Assembly (NCBI RefSeq): GCF_029338375.1
Contig: NZ_CP119804.1
Location: 1,550,001 to 1,614,000 of the forward strand
Length of the DNA stretch: 64,000 nucleotides
DNA from: Halorussus lipolyticus
GTDB lineage: Archaea > Halobacteriota > Halobacteria > Halobacteriales > Haladaptataceae
Direction: 5' to 3'
Positions 28,547 through 38,623 of this stretch are shown in pieces (within the stretch, counting starts at the first letter, position 1; every line of letters begins with the position of its first letter). The notes beneath the pieces were generated by a model. It worked only from the letters and a program-made list of their open reading frames with translations, did not search any database and had not been told where the DNA came from. The translations under genes were made by a program, and so were the position numbers.

Positions 28547-29803
28547 ATGACGCTCGACCCGGTGCATTTCGACGGCATTGCGGGCCTCGCCGACCGCATC
28601 GACTACGACGCCGAGGACCGCGACCACCGGGAGTTCGCAACCGACCTCTGGAACAGTCAGTTCGACCCGCTTCAGGACGACGACTTCGAAACCGTCCTCG
28701 AACCGATAAACGAGGTAGCCAGAAAGCGAGTTACTGCGGAGGAAATCGCGTTAGAAGACGAACCGTTCCCGACGACGCACGGTCTGGACGCCGGGACACT
28801 CAACCCCCGACCGTTCAAAAACGGAATCGTCCTCGACGTGGCCCACGCCGCGATGAGTGCCACTCCTTCGAATCTTGACCTTCACGACTGTCGGACGGTG
28901 GTGAAGGCAGTTCACTTGAACGACACGTCCGCAAAGTTCCAAACCGACTGGGAGTCGTACAACAGCGGGAGCAAGCGCCGCATCGTCCACACCCACCTTC
29001 CCGAAAACCAATACGAGCAGGACGCCGTCCACGCACTCGCGCTCTATCTCGCCGAAAGCCAGCACGCCATCGACAACGCCGAGCGCGTTTCCGACTTTCT
29101 CCTCCTCGACGGACCGGTATACCCGAAAGGACTCGTCCGGTGGCAATCCCGGAGTCCTTCTTTGGAAGACCTTCTGGATTCTGACGACGTGAGTCAGATT
29201 TTCGATAACTACGTCAGACTGGTCGAGGAGTTCGCAGAGCGAAACATCCCGCTTGCCGGGTTCGTCAAGAACGTCTCTGCGAAAACTATCGTTCGGACGC
29301 TCAAGAAGCGAAGCGACATCGGGCCGATTCCGTGGGCACACGACGCCGCGTTCTTCTCGCAGGTTCTCGAACGCCGAGAAAAAGTCGGCGACGAGTACGA
29401 GCGCTTGACCGACGATTTGACGCTGACGAACTGGTTCCTCTCGAAGGCCGGTGCAGACAACTTCTTTGCTAAAGAGGACAATCGCTATCTCGACCGCAAA
29501 CTCGACCCCGAGCAGTATCGGGTCGCGTTCTGTATCGTCTACGACCCTCGTCGGGACCTCGTGTTCAAGGTGGAAACCCCGAAGGTCTTTGCGACTGACG
29601 AAACGCTCCGAACGAAAATCGAACGCCAAATTCTCCAAGAGGTCGCTCTCCAGCGTGGCCCACCGCGCGCCATCTCGAAGGCCGACGAGTTGGCGGCTAT
29701 CGACCGCGGAAGTGCCAGCTCGCTCATCGACTCGTTCGAGGACTCGCTGAACACCGAACTGGACGAGAACTACAACGCGATTCGATGGGGCAGAGACTAC
29801 TGA
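28547..29803 (+). CDS. nurA: NurA nuclease
   Basis: This 418-residue NurA-domain 5'-3' nuclease works with HerA in resecting double-strand breaks alongside Mre11-Rad50. The RNase H-like core is visible from GIVLDVAHAAMS (about residue 93) to LLLDGPVYP (about 187), with acidic residues fitting the metal site, and continues to FCIVYDPRRDLVFKVETP. It lies upstream of herA on the same strand. The pair is not contiguous: a 290-base stem-rich region and one convergent gene intervene. Confidence 0.82.
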   Translation: MTLDPVHFDGIAGLADRIDYDAEDRDHREFATDLWNSQFDPLQDDDFETVLEPINEVARKRVTAEEIALEDEPFPTTHGLDAGTLNPRPFKNGIVLDVAHAAMSATPSNLDLHDCRTVVKAVHLNDTSAKFQTDWESYNSGSKRRIVHTHLPENQYEQDAVHALALYLAESQHAIDNAERVSDFLLLDGPVYPKGLVRWQSRSPSLEDLLDSDDVSQIFDNYVRLVEEFAERNIPLAGFVKNVSAKTIVRTLKKRSDIGPIPWAHDAAFFSQVLERREKVGDEYERLTDDLTLTNWFLSKAGADNFFAKEDNRYLDRKLDPEQYRVAFCIVYDPRRDLVFKVETPKVFATDETLRTKIERQILQEVALQRGPPRAISKADELAAIDRGSASSLIDSFEDSLNTELDENYNAIRWGRDY

Positions 29804-29881
29804 GAACCTGACTTCGGGATGCGCTCGGTGAAACAGCCACCGGCAGGCGCTTGACCTGACAATCCCCGGTTTGGGTGGACT

Positions 29882-29998
29882 GAAAGGGGCCGCGGGTTCG
29901 CGTTCACTTCAGTCGTCTGTGCAGGCTAGTATTTCGTGCGCGCAGAACTGCGCGCACGAAATATCCTGCTCAGCGACCGCGAGCCCGCGGGGGCTTTC
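29882..29998. repeat. Large nested stem-forming element
   Basis: The outer arms are 29882-29902 and 29978-29998. They pair GAAAG/CTTTC, then a symmetrical GGG/GGG internal loop, then 13 bp (CCGCGGGTTCGCG with CGCGAGCCCGCGG). Inside is a perfect 16-bp hairpin with a 2-base loop (29930-29963, arms beginning TATTTCGTGCG), further braced by CAGG/CCTG. No reading frame is conserved through it. It could be a structured RNA, a small non-autonomous mobile element or a recombination site. Confidence 0.7.
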
Positions 29999-30092
29999 TA
30001 ACTCGAAACGACCGAATCGCTGTCCCTTCGACTGCCAACTCCGCGTCTGTTACTCGTCGCCCGGAGAAATAGACGAGACGCTGAAAGACAAT

Positions 30093-30443
30093 TTACTGGG
30101 GTTCTGCGGCCTCGGCTTCCTGCTTCTCCACCGAAATCTCCACGTCGTCGGCGTCGATGCCGATGCGGACGAACTGGGTCCGGATGTGTTCGCGCGCGGC
30201 CTCCTCGGCCTGCTCGCGGGTGTCGAACCCGCGGGGCATCGGCGACTCGAAGGCGACGTTGACCTCCTCGCCGTCCACCTTCTGGACGGTGCCGCCGCTC
30301 TCGACCTGATAGAACTCGTCGCAGACCCAGACGTAGGGGGCGTCCTCGTCGGGCGCGCCCTTGAACCGCGGCGCGCGCTCTCCACGCTCGTACAGCGTCC
30401 CGGTCAGGGTGGTGCCCCCTGCTTCGCCACGGATGAGTAGCAT
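30093..30443 (-). CDS. Conserved haloarchaeal protein (DUF7113-like)
   Basis: This 116-residue acidic cytoplasmic protein begins MLLIRGEAGGTTLTGTLYERGERAPRF. The motif YVWVCDEFYQVESGGT is in the middle and an acidic, Glu-rich C-terminus follows. I recognise it as a small conserved haloarchaeal family, I believe DUF7113; no function is known. ATG 30443 was chosen over an upstream in-frame start at 30488. It is transcribed against nurA and herA. Confidence 0.68.
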   Translation of the reverse strand: MLLIRGEAGGTTLTGTLYERGERAPRFKGAPDEDAPYVWVCDEFYQVESGGTVQKVDGEEVNVAFESPMPRGFDTREQAEEAAREHIRTQFVRIGIDADDVEISVEKQEAEAAEPQ

Positions 30444-30690
30444 AGAACGGATGTAGCACGTCAGGAGATAAAAGGGGCGCGCTCGCACGAAATTTCCGGG
30501 GTAGCGAAGACCGAGCGTCTCGGAATTCGAGGACGCGAGTGTCTGTTATTCCGTTTAGGGAATGAAAAACAATTTCTTAAGATAGGTTATTATTTCCCCG
30601 GCTCCGCACGCGCCGAGGAGGCCACCGGTCGCCCCACCAGTCGCCCCGGAGGGAAACCTGTTTGTCCCATGCGCCCATTGCCGAGGAACG

Positions 30691-32583
30691 ATGAGTGACC
30701 CCGACCCCGGCGATTTCACTCGGCCCAGTGCTGACGGCGACTCGGAGGCGTCCGAGTCGTCGACCTTCGAGACCGACGATTTCGACGCGGACGACTCCGG
30801 CCTTGACACCTCCCCTGACCCCGGCGACTTCGAGGCCTCCTCGACCGCCAGCGCGGGCGACGAAACGGAGTTCGACCAGATGGACACCAACCCCGCAGGA
30901 CGCGACCGGGGCATCGGCACCCTGTCTGCGGCCGAGGGCCTGCGCATCGGCGAGGACGACGACGAGACCCACCTCCAAGCCTACGTCACCGCCGACAACC
31001 GCGAGGAGGTCCGGGTCGGCCAGTATCTCCTCGTGCCCTATCCCGACGACGAGAAGCTATTCTGCCGAATCTGCGGATTGGAGTACTTGCAGGAGTACCG
31101 GGTAGACGACGCCACCGAAATCCACGCCAAGCGCGCGATGCGCCGGGACGAAATCGAGGAGACCGACTACAAACTCATGGCGGACCTCGAACCGGTTGCA
31201 GTCCTTTATAAGGATGGAACCGGCCCGGACGCCGACCTCAAGCGTCGGATGACCGACCGCGTACCCAAGCCCAAGTCGGTCGTCCGCGAGGCCGACGACA
31301 AGTCCGAAATCAAGACCGGCCTCAAGATGCCCGAGAACGGCGTGTTCCTCGGCCACCTCTCGGTCGGCGGCGAGAAGGTTCGGACCGCCGCGGAACCACC
31401 GACCATCGACTACCGACTCAAGGACGACTACGACGACGGCGACCCCCTCGTGTTCCGCCACACCCTCGTCGCCGGGGGCACCGGGTCGGGCAAGACCCAC
31501 GGCGCGAAGAACATGCTCCGGCAGTTCCTCGCCGACGAGCGCAGATACGAGATGGAGGACGGCGCGTCCCGCCGGACAGCGGTCGTCCAGTTCGACCCGC
31601 AGGACGAATACGCCCAGATGCACGACGACAACCCCGACGTGACTCGGGACGACGAACGCAAGTGGGAGTCCGAGAACATCGCCCACGGCGGCCACGACGA
31701 CACGCTCGTCCTCGCCCCGAAAGAGGACGGTGTTTCTTACTCGGCGGACAACCACCGCGCCGAGTACGAATCATTCACGATTCCGTTCTCGATGGCACGC
31801 ACCCGACCGTGGCTGGTCGCGGGAAGTTCGCTGAACGAAAACCAGTATCCCGCGCTGAAGGAACTCCTGAATCGATTCTTTGGACAGTACCCAGACGGAA
31901 CGTACCAGCAGTTCCGCTCGTTCCTCGACGACCCCGCACTCAAAGAGGAACTCGACGAGTCCGGGAAAATCCACGAAGCCACCTACGACGCCGTTAAGCG
32001 CCGAGTTCGTGCGATTCCGAGCGGCATCTTCGACCAGAGCGCAGAACCCATCACCGAACTCGACCACAAACTGGTCCGTTCCGGCGGACTGACCATCGTT
32101 CCGACGTATCACCTCACCTCCAGTCGGGCGAAAGAGATGTTCGTCCTCGCCGTCTCCAGTCTCCTCATCGATGAAAAGCTATCGAACAACCCGAAACACG
32201 ACCGCATCAAGGAGACGCCCCTCGTGGTCGGGATGGACGAAGCCCACAACTTCCTGACCGACGCCGATAACGTGCAGGCCCGGAAGGTCATCGGGAAGTT
32301 CACCGACGCCGCCAAGCAGGGCAGAAAGGAGCGCCTCGGACTGTTCCTCATCACCCAAGACCCACAAGACATCGCCGAACCGGTCTTCAAGCAGGTCAAC
32401 ACCACCGTCGTCCTGAATCTGGGCGACGAGGACGCCATCAAGAGCGTCAACATCCCCTCGAAGTTGGAGGGGAAGGTCCCTTACATGGAGAAGGGTCAGA
32501 TGGTGGTCTACTCGCCGGACAACTCCGAACCGGTCGAGATTATCGGTCTCTCGAAGTGCGTCACGAAGCACGGCCGCGACTGA
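30691..32583 (+). CDS. herA: HerA-type hexameric helicase/translocase
   Basis: This 630-residue ATPase pumps DNA during end resection with NurA. A long acidic, disordered N-terminus (about 1-75) precedes a HAS-barrel-like region (QAYVTADNREEVRVGQYLLVPYPDDEKLFCRI). Walker A GGTGSGKTHGAKN is near residue 262, Walker B VVGMDEAHNFL near 512, and an Arg/Gln-rich sensor segment FLITQDPQDIAEPVFKQVNT follows. VYSPDNSEPVEIIGLS ends the fold. A hairpin with a T-run follows the stop. Confidence 0.85.
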   Translation: MSDPDPGDFTRPSADGDSEASESSTFETDDFDADDSGLDTSPDPGDFEASSTASAGDETEFDQMDTNPAGRDRGIGTLSAAEGLRIGEDDDETHLQAYVTADNREEVRVGQYLLVPYPDDEKLFCRICGLEYLQEYRVDDATEIHAKRAMRRDEIEETDYKLMADLEPVAVLYKDGTGPDADLKRRMTDRVPKPKSVVREADDKSEIKTGLKMPENGVFLGHLSVGGEKVRTAAEPPTIDYRLKDDYDDGDPLVFRHTLVAGGTGSGKTHGAKNMLRQFLADERRYEMEDGASRRTAVVQFDPQDEYAQMHDDNPDVTRDDERKWESENIAHGGHDDTLVLAPKEDGVSYSADNHRAEYESFTIPFSMARTRPWLVAGSSLNENQYPALKELLNRFFGQYPDGTYQQFRSFLDDPALKEELDESGKIHEATYDAVKRRVRAIPSGIFDQSAEPITELDHKLVRSGGLTIVPTYHLTSSRAKEMFVLAVSSLLIDEKLSNNPKHDRIKETPLVVGMDEAHNFLTDADNVQARKVIGKFTDAAKQGRKERLGLFLITQDPQDIAEPVFKQVNTTVVLNLGDEDAIKSVNIPSKLEGKVPYMEKGQMVVYSPDNSEPVEIIGLSKCVTKHGRD

Positions 32584-32604
32584 ATAGTCAAGCCATCGAC
32601 ACCT

Positions 32605-32645
32605 GTTGGTTCGCCGAAACCAACCTACTTTTTTATTGGTTGGTT
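32605..32645 (+). terminator. herA terminator/alternative hairpins before the histidine kinase
   Basis: GTTGGTT (32605-32611) pairs with AACCAAC (32618-32624), followed by TACTTTTTTA, an archaeal T-run terminator shape. The same AACCAACC (32618-32625) is perfectly complementary to GGTTGGTT (32638-32645), so two mutually exclusive hairpins are possible. The histidine kinase starts 18 bases later. Confidence 0.5.
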
Positions 32646-32662
32646 CTGTTGTAACGCCTGAG

Positions 32663-34369
32663 ATGGATATCTCTCTGACGTGGCTGGCGCTCGGGCCGTT
32701 CTCGGCCTTCGTCATGTCGCTATACTTCCTCTGGCATCTCTGGCCCTACCGCGACGAACCGGGCGGTGGGCTACTTATCGCTACTGTCGTCTGTGAGGGC
32801 ATCTGGACCGGGGCCTACGGGTTCGCGCTTCTGGTCTTCGACCCCGTGGTCCGACAACTGCTCGAGATACCCATCTGGTTCGGCAAAAGCTTCATCACGG
32901 TGTTCTTCCTCGCCTACGCCCTCGAATACACCGGCCGGGCCGAAATCGTCCGGTCGAAGTGGATGTTCCTCCTCGGCGGGATACAGTTGAGTTCGGTCAT
33001 GCTCGTGGCGACCAATCCGCTCCACCAACTCGCGTGGAGCAACTACCACATCGACCCGATTTTCGGCGCGGCCACGGTGGCGTACACCCACCAGATGTGG
33101 CTCTACATGTCGATGCTCATGTTCTACTCGCTGACCACCGTCGCGCTGTTGTTGCTCTTGGAAGCGTTCGTGAGTTACGGGTCGGTCTACCGCGGCCAGA
33201 CCGTCGTGGTCGCGCTGTCGTTTTTCGCGCCGTTCGTCGCAAACGCGGCGTGGCTATTCAAGTGGGTTCCGCATCCGGGTCTCAACCTCACCACGACGAC
33301 GCTGACGATTCACCTCGCGCTGGACTTCTACGGTCTCTTTCACCTCGACATGTTCGAACAGTCGCCCGCGGCCCGGCGGGTCGGCGAGCGCGCCGCTATC
33401 CACGACCTCGGGACACCGGTCCTCATCATCGACACCAAACACCGGGTCATCGACGTGAACGAGGAGGCCCAGCGCGTGTTCGGCATCGACGCGGTGGGCG
33501 ACATCGGCGGTCGGTTGAACGACCTCGTGGAGACCCCCATCGACGTGACCGCCGACGAGCAACTCATGACCGTCCGGACCGACGGCGAGCGCCGGGAGTA
33601 CAGCGTGGCCAGTTCGGAAGTCGCCGACTCGACGGGGACCCACGTGGGCTACACCCTCGTCTTCCAAGACGTGACCGAGGAGAAGCGCAGAGAGCAACGC
33701 CTCGAAGTCCTCAACCGGGTCCTGCGCCACAACCTCCGCAACGACATGACGACGATTACCGGATACGCCGAGGTCATCCAAGACACCGACGACCCCGACG
33801 AGATTCGGGACCACACCGAGACCATCATCGAGACCGGCCGCGAGTTGGCCGAACTCGGCGACAAGGCCCGCCGGTTCGAGCGGGCGATGGGCGAGTCCGG
33901 CGAGCGCCAGCGTGTCGAGGTCGGGGACCTCCTCGCCGACCTCGCCGAGGAGTTCCGCGAGGACTACCCCGGCAGTCGCATCCACGTTGACCTCCCCGAG
34001 GGACTCGCGCTCGATACCGACCCCGCGGTGGTCCGACTGGTGTTCTCGAATCTGGTCGAGAACGCGCTCAGACACGACACCCACGACAGACCGCGGGTCG
34101 AAATCGGCCTCACCGAGGTCGAACGCGACCAGAACTCGGTCGTCTTCGAGGTCCGCGACGACGGACCGGGGATTCCCGACCACGAGGTCGCGGTCATCAG
34201 TCAGGGCGAGGAGCGTGACCTCGAACACGGAAGCGGACTGGGCCTCTGGATAATCCAGTGGGGCGTGAACGTCCTCGGCGGCGATGTGGCCTTCGACGGC
34301 GACGAGGACGGCACGGTCGTCTCGGTCCGACTCCCCGGACTGGTCGATGCGCCGTCCCTGAAAGTTTAA
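32663..34369 (+). CDS. Membrane histidine kinase (7TM-PAS-HisKA-HATPase)
   Basis: This 568-residue sensor kinase has an N-terminal block of about seven helices (residues 1-225, histidine-kinase 7TM type). A PAS domain follows at about 245-345 (PVLIIDTKHRVIDVNEEAQRVFGID). The H-box RVLRHNLRNDMT is at about 350-361, and the ATPase domain has its N-box NLVENALRH near 462 and DDGPGIPDHE near 508. The ATG at 32663 is in the usual position before the first helix. No response regulator is adjacent, so the partner is unknown, as for many haloarchaeal kinases. Confidence 0.88.
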   Translation: MDISLTWLALGPFSAFVMSLYFLWHLWPYRDEPGGGLLIATVVCEGIWTGAYGFALLVFDPVVRQLLEIPIWFGKSFITVFFLAYALEYTGRAEIVRSKWMFLLGGIQLSSVMLVATNPLHQLAWSNYHIDPIFGAATVAYTHQMWLYMSMLMFYSLTTVALLLLLEAFVSYGSVYRGQTVVVALSFFAPFVANAAWLFKWVPHPGLNLTTTTLTIHLALDFYGLFHLDMFEQSPAARRVGERAAIHDLGTPVLIIDTKHRVIDVNEEAQRVFGIDAVGDIGGRLNDLVETPIDVTADEQLMTVRTDGERREYSVASSEVADSTGTHVGYTLVFQDVTEEKRREQRLEVLNRVLRHNLRNDMTTITGYAEVIQDTDDPDEIRDHTETIIETGRELAELGDKARRFERAMGESGERQRVEVGDLLADLAEEFREDYPGSRIHVDLPEGLALDTDPAVVRLVFSNLVENALRHDTHDRPRVEIGLTEVERDQNSVVFEVRDDGPGIPDHEVAVISQGEERDLEHGSGLGLWIIQWGVNVLGGDVAFDGDEDGTVVSVRLPGLVDAPSLKV

Positions 34370-34393
34370 CCCGCTCCCTCTCTATTTTCGGAC

Positions 34394-34822
34394 ATGAGCA
34401 AGCGAGTTCTCGTCCCCATCGACGGGTCGCCTCAGTCGTCGGACGCGCTTCACCACGCGCTCGAAGAATTTCCGGACGACGAAATCACCGTCTTCCACGT
34501 CATCGACCCCATCGACGCCGGGTACAGCGCCCCGGTCGGCATCCCCGGCGGGTCCGAGGAGTGGTACGAGGGCGCGAAAGACGACGCCGAAGCACTGTTC
34601 GAGGAGGCCCAAGCAGTCGCCGACGAGTACGGGGTCACCCTCCAAAACGCGACCGAGATGGGTCGGCCCTCCCGGACCATCGTGGAGTACGCCGACGACG
34701 AGGGCTTCGACCACATCGTGATGGGAAGCCACGGGCGGTCGGGCGTCTCGCGGATTTTGCTGGGGAGCGTGGCCGAGACGGTGGTCCGGCGCGCGACCAT
34801 TCCGATTACGGTGGTCCGGTAG
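34394..34822 (+). CDS. Universal stress protein (UspA family)
   Basis: This 142-residue UspA fold has N-terminal RVLVPIDGSPQSSDALHHAL. The C-terminal nucleotide motif is GSHGRSGVSRILLGSVAETVV, the G-2X-G-9X-G-S/T signature of the ATP-binding subfamily. It lies 24 bases after the histidine kinase and may be co-transcribed with it, which would suggest a role in the same stress response. Confidence 0.88.
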   Translation: MSKRVLVPIDGSPQSSDALHHALEEFPDDEITVFHVIDPIDAGYSAPVGIPGGSEEWYEGAKDDAEALFEEAQAVADEYGVTLQNATEMGRPSRTIVEYADDEGFDHIVMGSHGRSGVSRILLGSVAETVVRRATIPITVVR

Positions 34823-34979
34823 GGACCGGCGAGTCTCGGCCGAGACGACACAGGAGCTGTAGAGCAAACTAATCATTTCTTTTGAATATGTGGACAAATT
34901 CTAAACAACGACATATGTGTCTTTCAGCGGAGCGCACCAGCACTCGCCCGAGGACACCCGACGACGAAAAAAGGTCGCT

Positions 34980-36458
34980 TCAGAAGATGTTGGCTTGCCG
35001 ATAGACGCTGATACCCTCGTTGGTAATCGAGTAGGGCTTGATTTCCCGCGAGTGGTTGGCGTCCCGAATCTTCTGAATCTCGACGGCGAGGCGAGTCTCG
35101 CGGAAGTCGTCGGAACTCCGGATGTAGCGCAGGATGAACACGGCGTCCACGAGGTACTCGATGATGCCGTGCCGGGAGGCGTAGGCGTTGTCCTCGCTGG
35201 CCTCGCTGGTGAGCATCGTGGTCACGCCCGCCTGCTTCAGACTCTTGGTGAAGTCGTAGACCTCGTTTCGGCGGGTGGCCTGATTGTCGTACATCATCTC
35301 CAACAGCGACACCGAGTCCAACACGAGGCGACTCGCGCCGAACTGCTCGACCAGTCGCGGCAGGTCGTTGCGAATCGAGGTCAGACTGTTGGCCATCTCG
35401 ATTGGGTCCAAGTCGATGACCGCGAGTTGGCCATCGTCCTCGTACTGGTCGAACTCCCACCCCTTCTCGGTCGCGGTGTTGACGATGCGGTCGTGGCTCT
35501 CCTCGAGGGTGATGAACACCGCGTTCTCGCCCTTTTCGAGGGCCTCGTGGAGGAACTGGAGGCCGAACGTCGTCTTCCCGGTCCCGGCCGACCCGACGGT
35601 GGTGATGAGCGACCGCTCGGGCACGCCGCCCTGAATCATGTCGTCCAACCCCTCGATGCCGAGGTCGATGCGGGGGATGGACGACTCGAACTCCTCGTCG
35701 TCGAAGTCGTCGCTCTCGGAGGGACCACCGCCGAATCCGCCGCCGAAACCCTCGTCGCCGTCCATGCCGAATCCGCCACCGCCGCCCCCGCCGAACCCAC
35801 CGCCCTCGTCACCGAATCCACCGCCGCCACCGCCTCCGGCCTCGCCGCCCATGCCGCCGCCGGGGGCGTTCTTGAAGGCGCTGGCGAAGTCGTCATCGAA
35901 CAGTTCCCCCTCGTCTTCGTCGTCTTCGTCGTAGGGGTCGGCGTCAGCGAAACCACCAGCGTCAGCGTCTCCGTCGCCGAATCCGCTCTCGGCGTCCTCG
36001 CCGCCGAAGTCACCGCCGCCACCCATCCCGAACTCGCCGCCCTCGCCCGGTTCGTCGTCGGGGTCGGAACCACCGAATACGGTTTCTTCAGACTCTGAAC
36101 CGCCAAATCCGCCGTCGTCCGAGTCGGGGCCGCCGAATTCACTATCGTCTGCCTCGGCGTCGCCGAAGTCGGGTTCGTCTTGCTCGGAACCGCCGAATCC
36201 TGTTTCTCCGGCGTCGAAGTCCGGGGCGTCACCGAATCCGCCGGTTGGGGAGTTCTCGCCGGAATCGGAGTCGCGGTCCCCGGCGTCCAGTTCGGCTTCT
36301 TCGACTCGCTCGGCTTCCACCTGCTCGGCGGGTCCCGCCGAGGAGGCCGCCTCGTCCGACCCGGATGCTCCTGACTCGGCGGCGTCCGACGATTCGTCCT
36401 CGTCGTCCTCGCGGAGCGCGCGCTCGAACCAGTCGTCGTCCTCGGTCACGAAGGCCAC
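34980..36458 (-). CDS. KaiC-like RecA-superfamily ATPase with long acidic FG/Gly-rich N-terminus
   Basis: This 492-residue protein has two unlike halves. Residues 1 to about 260 are low-complexity: Asp/Glu/Ser-rich at first, then many GFG, FGG and FGD repeats and poly-Gly runs. From about 262 there is a RecA/KaiC-type ATPase ([21 protein letters not shown]) with Walker A GSAGTGKT near 288-295, the catalytic Glu pair in ITLEES, and Walker [13 protein letters not shown]. The C-terminal part is a Rad55/GvpD-like regulator rather than a recombinase. The function is unknown. The disordered half is far longer than in usual KaiC-domain proteins. Confidence 0.8.
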   Translation of the reverse strand: MAFVTEDDDWFERALREDDEDESSDAAESGASGSDEAASSAGPAEQVEAERVEEAELDAGDRDSDSGENSPTGGFGDAPDFDAGETGFGGSEQDEPDFGDAEADDSEFGGPDSDDGGFGGSESEETVFGGSDPDDEPGEGGEFGMGGGGDFGGEDAESGFGDGDADAGGFADADPYDEDDEDEGELFDDDFASAFKNAPGGGMGGEAGGGGGGGFGDEGGGFGGGGGGGFGMDGDEGFGGGFGGGPSESDDFDDEEFESSIPRIDLGIEGLDDMIQGGVPERSLITTVGSAGTGKTTFGLQFLHEALEKGENAVFITLEESHDRIVNTATEKGWEFDQYEDDGQLAVIDLDPIEMANSLTSIRNDLPRLVEQFGASRLVLDSVSLLEMMYDNQATRRNEVYDFTKSLKQAGVTTMLTSEASEDNAYASRHGIIEYLVDAVFILRYIRSSDDFRETRLAVEIQKIRDANHSREIKPYSITNEGISVYRQANIF

Positions 36459-36631
36459 CTCCTCGGAAGTCGAGCGCGATGCACGTCCGGCACCTCGGAC
36501 CGGTCACATTTCAATGTTTCTTGCGTCCGGCGACCGAAATCGTCGCCGACCATTCCGACGCGGCGACTGTTCCGCCACGGCGACCGTTCCGCGTCGGCGG
36601 ACTTTTGGCGGGCGGGCGAGAATACCCGACG

Positions 36632-37459
36632 ATGAGAGTCGGCATCGTCGCCCAGAAGGGCAACTCACGGGCGGCCTTTCTGGCCGAACAGATACGCGAA
36701 ACCCTGCCGGAGGAGGTCACGATTCGACTGGACGACGCGACCGCAGAGCGCGTGGACGGCGAGGGCTACCCAGTAGACGAGATGGACGCCTGCGATTTGG
36801 TGGTCTCCATCGGCGGCGACGGCACCTTCCTGTTCGCGGCCCGAGGAGCAGGCCCGACCCCGATTCTGGGCGTCAACCTCGGCGAGGTCGGATTCCTCAA
36901 CGGCGTCGCGCCCGACGACGCAGTAGAGACTGTCGAAGCCGTCGTGGCGGGCTATCGGGAGACCGACACGATTCCCTCCCGTGAGGTGCCCCGTTTGCGG
37001 GCGACTGGCGAGGACGACAGCGACTGGTCGGTCCATCCCGCGCTCAACGAAATCGTCGTGCAGGGACCCCAACGCGGCCACGGACAGGGCCTCGACTACG
37101 AGGTCCGAGTCGATGGCCGCGTCTTTACGACCGGGCACGGCGACGGCGTGCTGGTCTCGACGCCGACCGGAAGCACCGCGTACAACCTGAGCGAGGGCGG
37201 ACCGCTCGTGCATCCGGACGCCGACAGCCTCGTGATTACCGAGATGTGCGCCGCCGAGTCGATGCCCCCGCTGGTGATGGACGGCGACGCCGAAATCGTG
37301 ATTCGGGCCGAGGGCGCGGAGTTCGGCTACGTCAGCGCCGACAGCACTCGCAAGCGGTTCGAGATGCCCGAGTCGGTGACGGTCCGACCGGCCGAGGAGC
37401 CGACCCGAATCGCCGAGCCGTCTAGCGACTTCTTCCGGGCGCTCGGGAAGTTGGACTGA
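36632..37459 (+). CDS. ppnK: NAD kinase
   Basis: This 275-residue enzyme phosphorylates NAD to NADP. Motifs are [16 protein letters not shown] (GGDGT near residue 67), [33 protein letters not shown] and the late [18 protein letters not shown] 36632 gives [14 protein letters not shown], the expected first strand. It is divergent from the KaiC-like gene. Its product acts downstream of the nadABC pathway in this window, though it is not in that operon. Confidence 0.92.
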   Translation: MRVGIVAQKGNSRAAFLAEQIRETLPEEVTIRLDDATAERVDGEGYPVDEMDACDLVVSIGGDGTFLFAARGAGPTPILGVNLGEVGFLNGVAPDDAVETVEAVVAGYRETDTIPSREVPRLRATGEDDSDWSVHPALNEIVVQGPQRGHGQGLDYEVRVDGRVFTTGHGDGVLVSTPTGSTAYNLSEGGPLVHPDADSLVITEMCAAESMPPLVMDGDAEIVIRAEGAEFGYVSADSTRKRFEMPESVTVRPAEEPTRIAEPSSDFFRALGKLD

Positions 37460-37509
37460 ATCTGCCGAAAGGGAAAGTCCTAATCCCGCCCGTTCGCTAG
37501 TCGCCGGTA

Positions 37510-38439
37510 ATGAGCGAGCAACTGCCGGACGTGCAGGCCTCCGAACCCGACGTGACCGTCGGACTCAACCGCGTCGGCGTCACCGGCGTCACGAAGTTAG
37601 TCGAACTCGCCCGCCCCGACAAGCGCCCCATCGTGCTGACCGCCGAGTTCGAAGTCTTGGTGGACCTCCCAAGTTGGCGCAAGGGAGCGGACATGAGCCG
37701 GAACATGGAGGTCGTGGACGAGATTCTGGAGGACGCGGTGGCCGAACCCACCTACTCGGTCGAAGATTTGTGCGGCGAAGTCGCCGAGCGCCTGCTGGAG
37801 AAACACGACTACACATCGAAGGCCGAGGTCCAGATGGAAGCCGAGTACATGATAAAGGACGAGACCCCGGCCAGCGAGCGCCCGACGCAGGCCACCGCGG
37901 ACATCATCGCCAGCGCCACCGCGACCGACGAGGGCACCCGCGAGGAGATCGGCGCGCGCGTCACCGGCATGACGGTCTGTCCCTGCTCGCAGGGGATGAT
38001 GAGCCAGACCGCCCGCGAGAAGTTGCAGGACCTCGGCGTCGGCGAGGAGGAAGTCAGCGAGTTCCTGCGTGAGGTCCCGCAGGCGGGCCACTCCCAGCGA
38101 GGCCACGCCACCCTGACCGTCGAGAGCGACGGCGCGCCCGAGGCCAACCTGATGGACGTCATCGAAGTCGCCCGAGATTCGATGAGCGCCCGCATCTATA
38201 ATCTGGCCAAGCGCCCCGACGAGGACCACATGACCTTCGAGGCCCACGCCAACGCCAAGTTCGTGGAGGACTGCGTGCGCGACATGGCCGAGGGCGTCGT
38301 GGCCGAGTTCCCGGACCTGCCCGACGACGCCGTAGTGACGATGAAGCAGAGCAACGACGAGTCCATCCACCAGCACAACGCCCACGCCGAGCGAGTCGCC
38401 GAGGTGGGGACGCTTCGGGACGAACTCGCCGACGACTGA
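37510..38439 (+). CDS. mptA: GTP cyclohydrolase MptA
   Basis: This 309-residue archaeal type IV GTP cyclohydrolase is related to FolE2 and opens GTP for pterin synthesis. In Haloferax the orthologue is needed for both folate and the archaeosine/preQ0 route. Motifs are [14 protein letters not shown], the metal Cys segment [10 protein letters not shown] (about residues 156-165), and HSQRGHATL. The late [18 protein letters not shown] is typical. It lies 50 bases after ppnK and is probably co-transcribed with it. Confidence 0.9.
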   Translation: MSEQLPDVQASEPDVTVGLNRVGVTGVTKLVELARPDKRPIVLTAEFEVLVDLPSWRKGADMSRNMEVVDEILEDAVAEPTYSVEDLCGEVAERLLEKHDYTSKAEVQMEAEYMIKDETPASERPTQATADIIASATATDEGTREEIGARVTGMTVCPCSQGMMSQTAREKLQDLGVGEEEVSEFLREVPQAGHSQRGHATLTVESDGAPEANLMDVIEVARDSMSARIYNLAKRPDEDHMTFEAHANAKFVEDCVRDMAEGVVAEFPDLPDDAVVTMKQSNDESIHQHNAHAERVAEVGTLRDELADD

Positions 38440-38623
38440 CCGAGCGTTCTGTTTTCGGTTCTTCTCCTGTCGTCGTTTGCGCGCTGACTCGATTGCTCCG
38501 GCACGGAGTTTCACGGACCAACCCACTTGTACCACGTTCGACGGTCGATTCTCTCTCTCCCATGACTGGTACTCCCACACACTCATACGCCTCGACGCCC
38601 TATCTGTGGCGAGTGAAACTCTC

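Noticed and set aside
34917..36098. Plus-strand 393-codon frame opposite the KaiC-like gene
   Set aside because: Arises from the low-complexity Gly/Asp codons of the real minus-strand gene.
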